64,000 nucleotides of DNA from Corynebacterium frankenforstense DSM 45800. GTDB lineage: Bacteria > Actinomycetota > Actinomycetes > Mycobacteriales > Mycobacteriaceae. Positions 55,322 to 63,971 of the stretch are shown piece by piece. Positions within the stretch are counted from its first letter, which is position 1; each line of letters starts with the position of its first letter. The stretch spans positions 372,001-436,000 of the forward strand of contig NZ_CP009247.1 of assembly GCF_001941485.1 (NCBI RefSeq), in the 5' to 3' direction. The notes under the pieces are model-generated. The model was not told the DNA's origin. It saw nothing but the letters and a program-made list of their open reading frames with translations, and searched no databases. A program made the position numbers and the translations under genes.

Positions 55322-56035
55322 CTAGACCTCCGCCAGCGGGAGCGCGAGCTCCATCATCTGGGTGAACGCGGTCTGGCGCTCCTCGGGGGTGGTGGCGCCG
55401 CCGGTGACCAGGTTGTCGGAGACGGTGAACACGCCCAGCGCGTCGACGCCGGCCTCGGCGGCGATGGCGTAGAGGGCGGCGGACTCCATCTCGACGCCGA
55501 GCACGCCCATGTGCGCCCAGCGGGAGTTGACCGTCTCGTCGAAGTTGTAGAAGACGTCGGAGCTGAGGATGTTGCCCACGTGGAGGGGCACCTCACGCTC
55601 CTCGGCGAGGTCGGTGACGGCCTTGAGCAGCTTCCAGGAGGCGGTGGGGGCGTAGGTGCCCGGCAGGTTGTACTGCTCCAGGAAGTTCGAGTCGGTCGAG
55701 GCCGAGGAGGCGACGATGACGTCGTAGAGGTCGATGTCCTCCTGCATGGCGCCGATGGAGCCGACGCGGATGACCTTGCGTGCGCCGAAGCGGTGGATCA
55801 GCTCCCAGGAGTAGATGCCGATCGAGGGGATCCCCATGCCGGAGCCCATCACGGAGACCGGGGTCCCGTTGTAGGTGCCGGTGTAGCCGAGCATGTTGCG
55901 CACGGCGTTGAACTGGCGCGGGTTGTCCAGGTAGGTCTCCGCGATGAACTTCGCGCGCAGCGGGTCACCGGGCAGCAGGACCGTCTCGGCGATCTCGACG
56001 CCCTGCGGATTGATGTGGGGGGTGCTGGTGGTCAT
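55322..56035 (-). CDS. deoD: Purine nucleoside phosphorylase, DeoD type
   Basis: Phosphorolysis of (deoxy)nucleosides to the base and pentose-1-phosphate. The 237-residue hexameric-type PNP has LLPGDPLRAKFIAE, GMGIPSIGIYSWEL, the ribose-binding VEMESAALYA and the catalytic Asp in TVSDNLVTGG. ATG has AGGAGG nine bases upstream. It is the first gene of the deo operon. Confidence 0.95.
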   Translation of the reverse strand: MTTSTPHINPQGVEIAETVLLPGDPLRAKFIAETYLDNPRQFNAVRNMLGYTGTYNGTPVSVMGSGMGIPSIGIYSWELIHRFGARKVIRVGSIGAMQEDIDLYDVIVASSASTDSNFLEQYNLPGTYAPTASWKLLKAVTDLAEEREVPLHVGNILSSDVFYNFDETVNSRWAHMGVLGVEMESAALYAIAAEAGVDALGVFTVSDNLVTGGATTPEERQTAFTQMMELALPLAEV

Positions 56036-56078
56036 TGTCTGACCCTCCTGTCTGGCGGTGGCGGTGTTGCTGTGTCCC

Positions 56079-56130
56079 AGCGTAAGCCGCCGTGCGAACA
56101 GATGTCAACGGCAATGTTTGCAATTGTTCG
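56079..56130 (-). promoter_or_regulatory. deo operon promoter with overlapping candidate operator
   Basis: On the reverse strand TTGACA (56103-56108) and TACGCT (56079-56084) are 18 bases apart, the best sigma-A-like promoter in the window. GAACAATTGCAAACATTG upstream and GAACAGATG-type bases over the -35 form a partial inverted repeat (about 56097-56130), resembling SorC/DeoR-type operators. The regulator gene lies immediately upstream. Confidence 0.6.
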
Positions 56131-56241
56131 GAGTTGTGTTGTGAGATTATGCACTCCCGGTGGGGAGTCTAGGGGGCCACGGCGGTTTTGGCGCGCGAAA
56201 TGGTGCGGAGGGGAGCGGCTGCTGCGGTGCGCGGTCCGGGC

Positions 56242-57183
56242 TCAGTCGTCCGGCTCGTCGAGGATGCGCGAGGCGGTGTCGTGGTCGATGACCAGGTGCG
56301 TGGCCAGGCCCATGTCGAGGGCCGTGCGGATCGCCGCGGCCTTGCGCGCTCCGCCGGCGACGAGCACCCGGGTGGGGCGCTTCGTCAGGTCGGAAAGCGT
56401 GATGCCCACCGTGCGGGCGTCGACCTCGGGGGCGGCGGGCGAGCCGTCGGCGGTGAAGAACCGCGAGCAGACGTCGCCCACCGCGTGCGCGGACAGCTCC
56501 GCGGTCTCCTTTTCGGAGAGGTACCCGAGGTTGAGCACCAGCGACTCCGGGTCCGCGGAGCCCGCGGTGAACACGGCGACGTCGACGTTGGCGCCCAGCT
56601 CGAGCATGTGGGCGATGTGCCGGTCGCGCACGACCCACTCCTTGGCCTCGACGGAGTCGAAGATGACCGGCAGCGGCAGCATGAACGTCTCGGCATGGAA
56701 GGCGCGCGCGAATCCGGCGAGGGTGGCCATGTCCTTCGTCGAGCGCTCCGAGTGCGAGTGGCCGCCCTTGAGCTGGACGACCTTCACGCCGACGCGGTTC
56801 TGCGGGCGCAGGTGCTCGGCGACGGCCGACATCGTCGTGCCCCAGGAGACGCCGAGCGTCGTGTCGTCGGTGACGAGCTCCTCGATGAGCCCCGCCCCGG
56901 CGCCGCCGAGCTCGTTGAGCAGCGGCGCCCCGGCCGGCGGGCGCACCACGCGGGCGTCGGTGAGCCCGAAGCGCTGGCGCAGCCGCTGCACCAGCTCGTC
57001 GCCGCGCTCGCGGGGGTCGTTCAGGGTGATGGTCACGAAGCCGCGCTCGTGGGCCCGGCTGAGCAGCTTGGACACGGTGGGGCGCGAGATGCCGAGGCGC
57101 TCGGCAACCTGCGCCTGGCTCAGGCCGCCGGCGTAGTACAGCTTCGCCGCGTCGACCGCCTGTGCGTCCCGCTCGTCCAACAT
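56242..57183 (-). CDS. SorC/DeoR-family transcriptional regulator of the deo operon
   Basis: A 313-residue SorC-type regulator. The N-terminal helix-turn-helix is GGLSQAQVAERLGISRPTVSKLLSRA; the C-terminal sugar-phosphate-binding domain has LGVSWGTTMSAVAEHL and VAGGARKAAAIRTAL. Members sense phosphorylated sugars; the context suggests deoxyribose- or ribose-5-phosphate. ATG at 57183 lies six bases after a -10 box (57190-57195), so it seems leaderless and separately transcribed. Confidence 0.9.
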   Translation of the reverse strand: MLDERDAQAVDAAKLYYAGGLSQAQVAERLGISRPTVSKLLSRAHERGFVTITLNDPRERGDELVQRLRQRFGLTDARVVRPPAGAPLLNELGGAGAGLIEELVTDDTTLGVSWGTTMSAVAEHLRPQNRVGVKVVQLKGGHSHSERSTKDMATLAGFARAFHAETFMLPLPVIFDSVEAKEWVVRDRHIAHMLELGANVDVAVFTAGSADPESLVLNLGYLSEKETAELSAHAVGDVCSRFFTADGSPAAPEVDARTVGITLSDLTKRPTRVLVAGGARKAAAIRTALDMGLATHLVIDHDTASRILDEPDD

Positions 57184-57189
57184 GTGTCC

Positions 57190-57195
57190 ATTGTC
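57190..57195 (-). promoter_or_regulatory. Leaderless-type -10 box of the SorC-type regulator
   Basis: GACAAT on the reverse strand, six bases before the ATG. Confidence 0.45.
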
Positions 57196-57367
57196 CCACG
57201 AACGGACCTCGCGCCCCGTATCGCCGCCCGCATTTCATCCGTGCCCGGAGGCGTGGCGCCCCGACCGCGCGTGCCGGTCGGGTGACTGCCGTCCGTGCGG
57301 CGGGCGCGGAAACCGTGCGGGCCGACCGCACCCGCAGGGCGCGCCCCACGCCCCACGCGCCGGCCGC

Positions 57368-57452
57368 ACGGAACCGCCGAGGGGGCGGCGCGCGGCGTCG
57401 GCAATCGGTGGTGCGCGCCCGCAACGGCCTGTGCACGCGGCGTCGGAAAGCG
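57368..57452 (+). repeat. Two direct copies of the dispersed repeat before the tRNA cluster
   Basis: Exact cores at 57394-57407 (AATCG form) and 57439-57452 (AAAGCG form). The first has the ACGGAACCGCC flank shared with the copy at 19572. The 57184-57566 gap contains no gene. Confidence 0.75.
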
Positions 57453-57566
57453 GCCGCGTGCGGTACATCAAAATGCGGGTTGAGGTGCTGATTTGTGTAT
57501 CTTGCGCGCCGCGGGTTAACCTGGTCCAGGCTTCAACGCAGCGGCCAAGGCCGAAGCAGAAGCCGT

Positions 57567-57639
57567 GCCCCCTTAGCTCAGTCGGCAGAGCGTTTCCATG
57601 GTAAGGAAAAGGTCGACAGTTCGATTCTGTCAGGGGGCT
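57567..57639 (+). tRNA. tRNA-Thr (anticodon GGT)
   Basis: Acceptor GCCCCCT (57567-57573) pairs with AGGGGGC (57632-57638). The anticodon loop is ATGGTAA with GGT, and the T-loop is GTTCGATTC. CCA is not encoded. Confidence 0.95.
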
Positions 57640-57697
57640 CTGTTGCTTGTCTCCCGCTCGACCCACGCGTGAGTGCGGGAACGGGCAGCGCCGTCGC

Positions 57698-57769
57698 GGC
57701 GGTGTAGCTCAGTGGTAGAGCAAGCGACTCATAATCGCTGTGTCGCGGGTTCAATTCCCGCCATCGCTA
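57698..57769 (+). tRNA. tRNA-Met (anticodon CAT)
   Basis: Acceptor GGCGGTG pairs with CATCGCT through G-T wobbles; the anticodon loop CTCATAA holds CAT; the T-arm is GCGGGTTCAATTCCCGC. It looks like the elongator type; a tRNA-Ile with modified CAT cannot be excluded by sequence. Confidence 0.9.
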
Positions 57770-57820
57770 CGAGATGAACGGGTCGGCCGGGAAGTTCCGG
57801 TCGGCCCGTTTCGCCGTTCC

Positions 57821-57834
57821 CGCTTGCCGACGCC
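57821..57834 (-). repeat. Dispersed repeat core between tRNA-Met and tRNA-Trp
   Basis: Exact reverse-strand core CGCTTGCCGACGCC followed by GC-rich flank. Confidence 0.65.
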
Positions 57835-57942
57835 GCGCCGCCCGGCGTGGGTGCGCATGCGGCCGTCGGGGGCCGGTTAGGTCCGTGCCGGGCGGTTCTG
57901 ATAGTGTGTTGCGAGTCGCCGCGTGGCGACGGCACACGCCAT

Positions 57943-58018
57943 AGGGGCGTGGCGCAATTGGTAGCGCAACGGTCTCCAAAACCGTAGGTTGCAGGTTCGA
58001 GTCCTGTCGCCCCTGCCA
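57943..58018 (+). tRNA. tRNA-Trp (anticodon CCA), CCA encoded
   Basis: Acceptor AGGGGCG (57943-57949) pairs with CGCCCCT (58008-58014); the anticodon loop is CTCCAAA; GCCA follows. tRNA-Trp directly before secE is the standard actinobacterial arrangement. Confidence 0.96.
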
Positions 58019-58127
58019 GGTGAGACGGCGCCGACCGTGAGGCCCAGTAGTTGGCCCGCGGCCGGCGCCGTCGCCTTTGTTATAGTTGGTTGGATCCGTC
58101 CACCGAGTCCTGTCCAGGAGGAGAGCC

Positions 58128-58457
58128 TTGAGCGAGGACCGCGAGAACCAGAAGCCGGCCCAGCCGGCGCGCCCCACCGGCAAGCGTCAGCTGACCGGTG
58201 CCGGCCCCGTCACCGGCGACTCCTACGTGGCCAAGCGTGCCGAGCCGAGCAAGGAGCAGGACGGCCCCGGCGGCGGTGTGGCCAGCTACCTGCCCGAGGT
58301 CGTCACCGAGATGCGCAAGGTCATCTGGCCGACCGCGCAGCAGATGATCACCTACACGCTGGTCGTCTTCGCCTTCCTGATCGTGCTGACCGTGCTGGTC
58401 GCGGGCGTGGACTTCCTCGCCGGTGCCGGAGTTGAGTGGGCGCTGACCTCGAAGTAG
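58128..58457 (+). CDS. secE: Preprotein translocase subunit SecE
   Basis: A 109-residue SecE of the SecYEG channel. The amphipathic VASYLPEVVTEMRKVIWPT and one helix (MITYTLVVFAFLIVLTVLV) are diagnostic; the N-terminal 50 residues are polar and Pro/Lys-rich, as is usual in actinobacteria. The start is TTG behind AGGAGGA. A TATAGT -10-like box is at 58081-58086. Confidence 0.94.
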   Translation: MSEDRENQKPAQPARPTGKRQLTGAGPVTGDSYVAKRAEPSKEQDGPGGGVASYLPEVVTEMRKVIWPTAQQMITYTLVVFAFLIVLTVLVAGVDFLAGAGVEWALTSK

Positions 58458-58560
58458 GATCGAGCCCGTCAACTTCTCCCGCCGCCCCCGCTAACCTGGG
58501 GGAGGGCGGGATAAATTTTTGCATCCCCACCCCGATCCGCAGCGAAGAAAGTGGTCCCAC

Positions 58561-59583
58561 ATGAGCGACTCTGATTCCGTCAACCCCGTCGACCCCACGC
58601 AGGAGCCCTCCGCGGACGCCCCGCGCACCGCGATGGAGGAGGCGATGATGGAGGCCGCCACCACCGCCCAGGAGGAGAGCACCCCCGAGGTGGACGCCGC
58701 CGCCGAGCAGGCGGAGGCCACCCCGACCGAGGCCGACGTCGCCGCCGGCGTCGAGGGTGCTGAGGGCGAGGGCGCCGACGCCGCTGCGGACGCCGACGCC
58801 GACTCCGCTTCGGCCCAGGGCGAAGCCGCTCAGGGCGAGGCTGCCGAGGGCGACGCCGCCGAAGGCGCCTCCGCCGAGCCGACCCCCTCCGAGGCCGCCG
58901 CCGCGGAGCTGGCCGAGGGCGCCGACGAGGAGGAGGACGCCGAGGCCGCCTACCGCAAGCGCCTGCGCCAGTTCACCCGCGAGCTGAAGAAGCAGCCGGG
59001 CGACTGGTACATCATCCAGACCTACTCGGGCTACGAGAACAAGGTGAAGACCAACCTGGACATGCGTGCCCAGACCCTCGAGGTCGAGGACTCCATCTAC
59101 GAGGTCGTCGTGCCCATCGAGCAGGTCACCGAGCTGCGCGACGGCAAGCGCAAGCAGATCAAGCGCAAGCTGCTGCCGGGCTACGTGCTCGTGCGCATGG
59201 ACATGAACGACCGCGCCTGGTCCGTCGTCCGCGAGACCCCGGGTGTGACCAGCTTCGTCGGCAACGAGGGCAACGCCACCAAGGTCAAGCACCGCGAGGT
59301 GGCCAAGTTCCTCATGCCCAAGGAGACCTCCGAGGGCGAGAAGACCGTCGACAAGGACGGCGAGCAGGTCGTGGCCATGCCGGAGCCGGAGAAGAAGCCG
59401 GTCCAGCAGATCGACTTCGAGGTCGGCGAGGCCGTCACCATTCTCACCGGCGCGCTGGCCAGCGTCTCGGCCACCATCTCCGACATCGACTACGAGACCG
59501 GCAAGCTGCAGGCCCTGGTCTCCATCTTCGGCCGCGAGACTCCGGTGGAGCTCACCGCCGACCAGGTCGAGAAGATCATGTAG
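58561..59583 (+). CDS. nusG: Transcription antitermination protein NusG with long acidic N-terminus
   Basis: A 340-residue NusG that binds RNA polymerase and Rho. The NGN domain starts near 142 ([19 protein letters not shown]) and the KOW domain is near 285 ([15 protein letters not shown]). The first 140 residues are an Ala/Glu/Asp-rich, probably disordered extension, about half the protein; actinobacterial NusG often has one, though this is long. An A/T-rich GGGATAAATTTT at about 58508 is a possible -10 region. Confidence 0.96.
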   Translation: MSDSDSVNPVDPTQEPSADAPRTAMEEAMMEAATTAQEESTPEVDAAAEQAEATPTEADVAAGVEGAEGEGADAAADADADSASAQGEAAQGEAAEGDAAEGASAEPTPSEAAAAELAEGADEEEDAEAAYRKRLRQFTRELKKQPGDWYIIQTYSGYENKVKTNLDMRAQTLEVEDSIYEVVVPIEQVTELRDGKRKQIKRKLLPGYVLVRMDMNDRAWSVVRETPGVTSFVGNEGNATKVKHREVAKFLMPKETSEGEKTVDKDGEQVVAMPEPEKKPVQQIDFEVGEAVTILTGALASVSATISDIDYETGKLQALVSIFGRETPVELTADQVEKIM

Positions 59584-59612
59584 CCGACCTGCCCCACGGC
59601 AGCCGTCGCGGT

Positions 59613-59642
59613 TTGGGGGAGCGCCCCCTCCTGCGGTACTCT
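59613..59642 (+). promoter_or_regulatory. Candidate promoter of the rplK-rplA operon
   Basis: TTGGGG (59613-59618) and TACTCT (59637-59642) are 18 bases apart. A GGGGG-AG-CGCCCCC hairpin overlaps the spacer. The leader to rplK would be about 255 nt; no ORF is credible within 59584-59906. Confidence 0.5.
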
Positions 59643-59906
59643 GATTGGTCGCGCGTGTCGCCGCCCCGCTGATCCGGGGCCGGGCCGACGGGCGCGACCA
59701 GAACTTTATTCATCTCCCCGGTGGCCGGAACATGCGCCACCCGGGCAGGTACACCCCCCCCCGACGTGCGGGGACCGCCGCGAGCGGGCGCCGCACGGGT
59801 TGTCGCGGGGCGCGCCGCCCGGGTACGCGTCACCCCGGCATCCGGACGGGTGGGGTGCGGACCATCGAACCGCGCCCGGCCCGGTAACCAGGAAAGAGGA
59901 TTTTCG

Positions 59907-60332
59907 ATGGCCAAGAAGGTTACTGGCTTCATCAAGCTGCAGATCGAGGCCGGCGCGGCCAACCCGGCTCCGCCGGTCGGCCCGGCCCTCGGTGCCCATG
60001 GTGTCAACATCATGGAGTTCTGCAAGGCCTACAACGCCGCGACCGAGAACCAGCGCGGCAACGTCGTGCCGGTCGAGATCACGGTCTACGAGGACCGCTC
60101 CTTCACCTTCAAGCTGAAGACCCCGCCGGCCGCCAAGCTCCTGCTCAAGGCCGCCGGCCTGCAGAAGGGCTCGGGCGTCCCGCACACCCAGAAGGTCGGC
60201 TCCGTGACCATGGACCAGGTCAAGGAGATCGCCACCCAGAAGAAGCCGGATCTCAACGCCAACGACATTGACGCCGCCGCGAAGATCATCGCCGGCACCG
60301 CCCGCTCCATGGGCATCACCGTCAAGGAGTAA
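59907..60332 (+). CDS. rplK: 50S ribosomal protein L11
   Basis: A 141-residue L11 with [23 protein letters not shown] at the start and the RNA-binding C-terminal domain including [13 protein letters not shown]. It binds 23S rRNA at the GTPase centre. ATG follows AGAGGA; rplA follows after 70 bases. Confidence 0.98.
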   Translation: MAKKVTGFIKLQIEAGAANPAPPVGPALGAHGVNIMEFCKAYNAATENQRGNVVPVEITVYEDRSFTFKLKTPPAAKLLLKAAGLQKGSGVPHTQKVGSVTMDQVKEIATQKKPDLNANDIDAAAKIIAGTARSMGITVKE

Positions 60333-60402
60333 GCACACCCACGTGGCAGGGCCTGCTCAGGGCCCACATTCGACCACACGATCCGAAAGAGGATTTGCAA
60401 CC

Positions 60403-61113
60403 ATGAGCAAGCGTTCCAAGGCCTACCAGGCCGCGGCCGAGAAGATCGACCGCAACCGTTTCTACCACCCGCTCGAGGCCGCCAAGCTGGTCAAGGAGAC
60501 CGCCACCGGCAAGTTCGACGCCACCGTCGACGTCGCCGTGCGCCTGGGCGTCGACCCGCGCAAGGCCGACCAGCTGGTCCGCGGCACCGTCTCCCTGCCG
60601 AACGGCACCGGTAAGACCGTCCGCGTCGTCGTCTTCGCCGAGGGCCCCAACGCCACCGCCGCCGAGGAGGCCGGTGCCGACGTCGTGGGCACCGACGAGC
60701 TGCTCGAGCGCATCCAGGGCGGCTGGACCGACTTCGACGCCGCGATCGCCACCCCGGACCAGATGGCCCGCGTCGGCCGCGTGGCCCGCGTCCTGGGCCC
60801 CCGTGGCCTGATGCCGAACCCGAAGTCCGGCACCGTGACCACCGACGTGGCCAAGGCCGTCAAGGAGATCAAGGGCGGCAAGATCAGCTTCCGCGTCGAC
60901 AAGGCCTCGAACCTGCACGCCATCATCGGCAAGGCCTCCTTCACCCCGGAGGCGCTGGCCGAGAACTACGGCGCGCTGATCGACGAGCTCAACCGCCTGA
61001 AGCCGTCGGCCTCCAAGGGCATCTACATGAAGAAGATCACGATGTCCGCCACCATGGGCCCGGGTGTCCCGGTCGACACCTCCGTCCAGAAGAACTTCAC
61101 CGAGCAGGCCTAA
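60403..61113 (+). CDS. rplA: 50S ribosomal protein L1
   Basis: A 236-residue L1 of the ribosomal L1 stalk with [31 protein letters not shown] and [14 protein letters not shown]. In many bacteria L1 represses its own operon by binding the mRNA leader; whether the long leader here does so is unknown. ATG follows GAAAGAGGA. A strong terminator follows. Confidence 0.98.
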   Translation: MSKRSKAYQAAAEKIDRNRFYHPLEAAKLVKETATGKFDATVDVAVRLGVDPRKADQLVRGTVSLPNGTGKTVRVVVFAEGPNATAAEEAGADVVGTDELLERIQGGWTDFDAAIATPDQMARVGRVARVLGPRGLMPNPKSGTVTTDVAKAVKEIKGGKISFRVDKASNLHAIIGKASFTPEALAENYGALIDELNRLKPSASKGIYMKKITMSATMGPGVPVDTSVQKNFTEQA

Positions 61114-61146
61114 CGCCTCTCGCGCGGTGAGCTGATCACCGTCTTG

Positions 61147-61185
61147 CGCCCCCGTCGCCGGTCTCCGGCGGCGGGGGCGTTTTTT
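61147..61185 (+). terminator. Intrinsic terminator of rplK-rplA
   Basis: A 15-bp stem CGCCCCCGTCGCCGG / CCGGCGGCGGGGGCG with a TCT loop, followed by TTTTTT. Confidence 0.92.
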
Positions 61186-61206
61186 GCTTGACGACGTCCC
61201 GGCGGT
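61185..61206 (-). repeat. Dispersed repeat copy abutting the IS30 element
   Basis: Core variant TGCTTGACGACGTC at 61185-61198 with flank CCGGCGGTTTC running into the left IS end. Confidence 0.6.
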
Positions 61207-62913
61207 TTCTAGGGGTCGTCGCAACGACGGGTATTTCTAGTCGGTGATGCTACCGACGTCTGCAAGCGCCTGAGCCATCACTTCAGCAGGAGTACGCCAC
61301 CCCAACGCCTTGCGCGGAGTGTTGTTGTGAATGTTGGCGATCATCTCCAGATCCATCGACGAATACACCGACAGATCCGAAGACTTCGGCAGGTTGCGAC
61401 GCAGCCTGCCGTTGGTGTTCTCGTTGGTGCCCCGCTCCCACGGGGATCCGGGGTGACAGAAATACACCGGAACATCAGTCGCCATCGAAAACGCCTTGTG
61501 GCCTGCCATCTCAGAGCCCTGATCCCACGTGATCGACGAGAAGATCAACTCATCGATACCACCGACAAGCTCCTTTAACACCCGGGTGACCTCCACCGAG
61601 TCATGCCTGGCCGGCAGATGACCCAGCACGACGAACCTGCTGACACGCTCAACCAGGGTGATCACCGCCGAGGCGTTGTTCTTGCCCAGGATCAGATCAC
61701 CCTCCCAATGACCGGGCATGACCCGCTCGGCGACCTCGTCGGGACGGTCGTCGATGAGCACCATCTCATCGACGAAGCGCCGGATACCGCCACCGCCGCG
61801 CGGCCGACCGCGGGGTCGACGTTTCTTCCTGCCGGTCGGAAGGGCAAGCCCCAGATCCTTCAACCGGCCTTTCGCGTCCAGGTAGAACGCGTCGTAGATC
61901 GTCTCGTGACTGATGCGCATCTCCTCGTCATCGGGAAAATCCAGGCGGATACGCCCGCTGATCTGTTGCGGGGACCATTGTCGCCGCAAACCCTCGACTA
62001 CATAGTCATACAGGCGTCTGTTTGACAGGATCTTCGAGGTCTTCGGCCGCAACCTGCGCGCGGCGGCCTTGAGCTGGGCGCCCTCAGCCCTATACGGGCC
62101 GTGCGGGGTGCGATTGCGCGACAACTCACGCCCGATGGTCGACGGGTGCACGCCCACGGCGCGGGCGATGGCGGCTTTCGTCGCCCCTTCGCGGTACATG
62201 TCGGCGATCACCGCACGTTGGCTGACCGACAGGTACCTGCTGCTGACCGGTTTGTAGGGGTTAACCCCCTCGGGCAGGGCGGGGATGGCCCGGCGGCCTT
62301 CCTCGATGACGTCGCAGGTTTCAATCAGGGCGTCCATCAACCTGTTATACGTCGCCGCGTCCGGCCCGGTGGGGATAAAGCGGCGGCGTTGTCCTCGAGT
62401 TTTGGTCAGTCCTTTCTCGAAGTCGCGGCCCTGGCGTGGCTCGATCGCAAGTGTGGTGCACACCTGGGCCCGTGGGATGCCGGCGAGGCGCAGGTAGAGA
62501 AAGTCGATGCGCCTGGCGGTGGCGCGGATGTGTTGTTGCCGGCGGGTCAGCCGGGTGTGCAGTCCTGCCCTGGATGCGATGCGGTAGCCCATCGACGGGG
62601 AGATGCCGACCATCATCGCCGCCGCGTGGATGCTTGCCCCGCTTTTGATCGCGGTGATCAACGCGTCTGCGGCGCCGGTGGGCAGGACAGGCGGTTGTGT
62701 CGGGGTGATCAGTTTGTGGTGGTGGGCGAAGTTGAGTGCGTGTTTGTAGTTGCAGCCGATGCGGTGCGCGGCGGCGCGCACGCTTAAGCCGGTGGTGATC
62801 AGTTGGGTCAGCCGGTTCTTGTCTGACTGGGTCAGTGAGTGAAAGGGGCTGGTTGTCGGCATGGTCGTTGGCAGCCTTCCAATTGGGGGAAAGTTGCAAC
62901 GACCCTCTGAAGC
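61205..62913 (-). mobile_element. IS30-family insertion sequence
   Basis: An element of about 1.7 kb with imperfect terminal inverted repeats: GTTTCTAGGGGTCGTCGCAAC at 61205-61225 against the reverse complement of 62893-62913, 16 of 21 matching. It encodes one transposase. No clear target duplication is visible, and the exact right boundary is uncertain because homology with the remnant at 51327 extends a few bases further. Confidence 0.8.
61237..62862 (-). CDS. IS30-family transposase
   Basis: A 541-residue transposase, longer than the usual 350-440. The first 200 residues contain extra helix-turn-helix-like segments (LSVRAAAHRIGCNYKHAL and HAAAMMVGISPSMGYRI). A central HTH_38 follows (SVSQRAVIADMYREGATK, VHPSTIGRELSRN). 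The DDE core is intact: WEGDLILGKNN, ITWDQGSEMAGH and PWERGTNENTNGRLRR. The frame is unbroken, so the element is potentially active. Confidence 0.93.
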   Translation of the reverse strand: MPTTSPFHSLTQSDKNRLTQLITTGLSVRAAAHRIGCNYKHALNFAHHHKLITPTQPPVLPTGAADALITAIKSGASIHAAAMMVGISPSMGYRIASRAGLHTRLTRRQQHIRATARRIDFLYLRLAGIPRAQVCTTLAIEPRQGRDFEKGLTKTRGQRRRFIPTGPDAATYNRLMDALIETCDVIEEGRRAIPALPEGVNPYKPVSSRYLSVSQRAVIADMYREGATKAAIARAVGVHPSTIGRELSRNRTPHGPYRAEGAQLKAAARRLRPKTSKILSNRRLYDYVVEGLRRQWSPQQISGRIRLDFPDDEEMRISHETIYDAFYLDAKGRLKDLGLALPTGRKKRRPRGRPRGGGGIRRFVDEMVLIDDRPDEVAERVMPGHWEGDLILGKNNASAVITLVERVSRFVVLGHLPARHDSVEVTRVLKELVGGIDELIFSSITWDQGSEMAGHKAFSMATDVPVYFCHPGSPWERGTNENTNGRLRRNLPKSSDLSVYSSMDLEMIANIHNNTPRKALGWRTPAEVMAQALADVGSITD

Positions 62914-62944
62914 TAAGCCCGGCGAGCGGAGCCGGCGGAGCCGG

Positions 62945-63958
62945 CTAGTCGCGCCCGGCCGCCTCGAGGAGGCGGGCGTGGAGGGCGTCGTCGATCTCGA
63001 TCGGGTCGGCCGGGGCGTGCCGACGCCCGGGCAGGTGACCGGCCAGGTCCTCGAGGCGGGCGACCAGGTCGCGGCTGCGCTCGGCGAAGCTCGCCCGACC
63101 GCCGCGGGCCCCGGCGGCCTCGCAGGAGGCCTCCGCGCCCGTGTCCGACTCGAATGCGCGCGGGTCGAAGGCGACGACGAAGAAGCCGACGTCCGGGCGC
63201 GCGCCGCCCCTGATCGACGGCGCGTCCATCGACCAGTTGCCGCCGGCCATGCCGGAGAGGAACTCGACCATCAGCCCGATGTTGCCCATCTTGTAGCCCG
63301 CCGGAAGCAGTGCGCCCTCGACGGCCTCCTGCGCCGAGCGCGTCGGCTCACCGGAGGAGTCCAGCGCCCAGCCCTCCGGGATCTCCTCGCCGCGGGCCGC
63401 GCGCTCCCGGATGGTCATGTAGGCGATCTGGCTGATGGCCTGGTCGATGACCACCGGCCGCGGCTCGGCCGGCACCCCGAAGGCGTGCGGGTTGGTGCCC
63501 AGCACCTTGCCCGGGGCCTCGCCCCAGCCGGCCAGCGCCCGGCAGTTGGCCACGGCGAGGGCGACGAGCCCGCGCTCGGCGAGGTCGTTGACGTAGACGC
63601 CCAGCTCACCGACGGTGAAGGTGTTGCGCGCGGCGAAGACCGCCACGCCGTGCTCGTGGGCGGAGCGCACGAAGTCGTCGAACTCGGCGTTGAAGGCGAC
63701 CGCGGCGGTGTTGCCGCGGGCGTCGGCGAGCGTGATCGCGCCGCGTCGGGTGACCTCGGGGGCGACATCGGCGATGAAGGAGCCGTTGGCGATGCCGTCG
63801 AGGTAGTCGAAGATGTGGCTGACCCCGTGGGAGGTCTTGCCCAGCGACTCGGCGCGCACGGCGGCGCGCGCGAGGACGGCGGCGGTCGGCTCGTCGGCAC
63901 CGCGCGCGCGGGCGGCGGCGGTGCACAGTTCGGTCAGGTCGGCGGCTGAGATCTGCAT
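62945..63958 (-). CDS. Malate/L-lactate dehydrogenase-family (Ldh_2) oxidoreductase
   Basis: A 337-residue NAD(P)-dependent dehydrogenase of the Ldh_2 family, whose members act on malate, lactate, ureidoglycolate or similar 2-hydroxyacids. The conserved ESLGKTSHGVSH with its His, the FGVPAEPRPVVIDQA segment and KMGNIGLMVEFLSG are visible. Substrate not assignable. ATG at 63958 lies seven bases after a -10 box; a GTG at 63967 overlaps it. Confidence 0.88.
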   Translation of the reverse strand: MQISAADLTELCTAAARARGADEPTAAVLARAAVRAESLGKTSHGVSHIFDYLDGIANGSFIADVAPEVTRRGAITLADARGNTAAVAFNAEFDDFVRSAHEHGVAVFAARNTFTVGELGVYVNDLAERGLVALAVANCRALAGWGEAPGKVLGTNPHAFGVPAEPRPVVIDQAISQIAYMTIRERAARGEEIPEGWALDSSGEPTRSAQEAVEGALLPAGYKMGNIGLMVEFLSGMAGGNWSMDAPSIRGGARPDVGFFVVAFDPRAFESDTGAEASCEAAGARGGRASFAERSRDLVARLEDLAGHLPGRRHAPADPIEIDDALHARLLEAAGRD

Positions 63959-63965
63959 GCGCCCC

Positions 63966-63971
63966 ACGCTA
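63966..63971 (-). promoter_or_regulatory. Leaderless-type -10 box of the Ldh_2 gene
   Basis: TAGCGT on the reverse strand, seven bases before the ATG. Confidence 0.45.
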
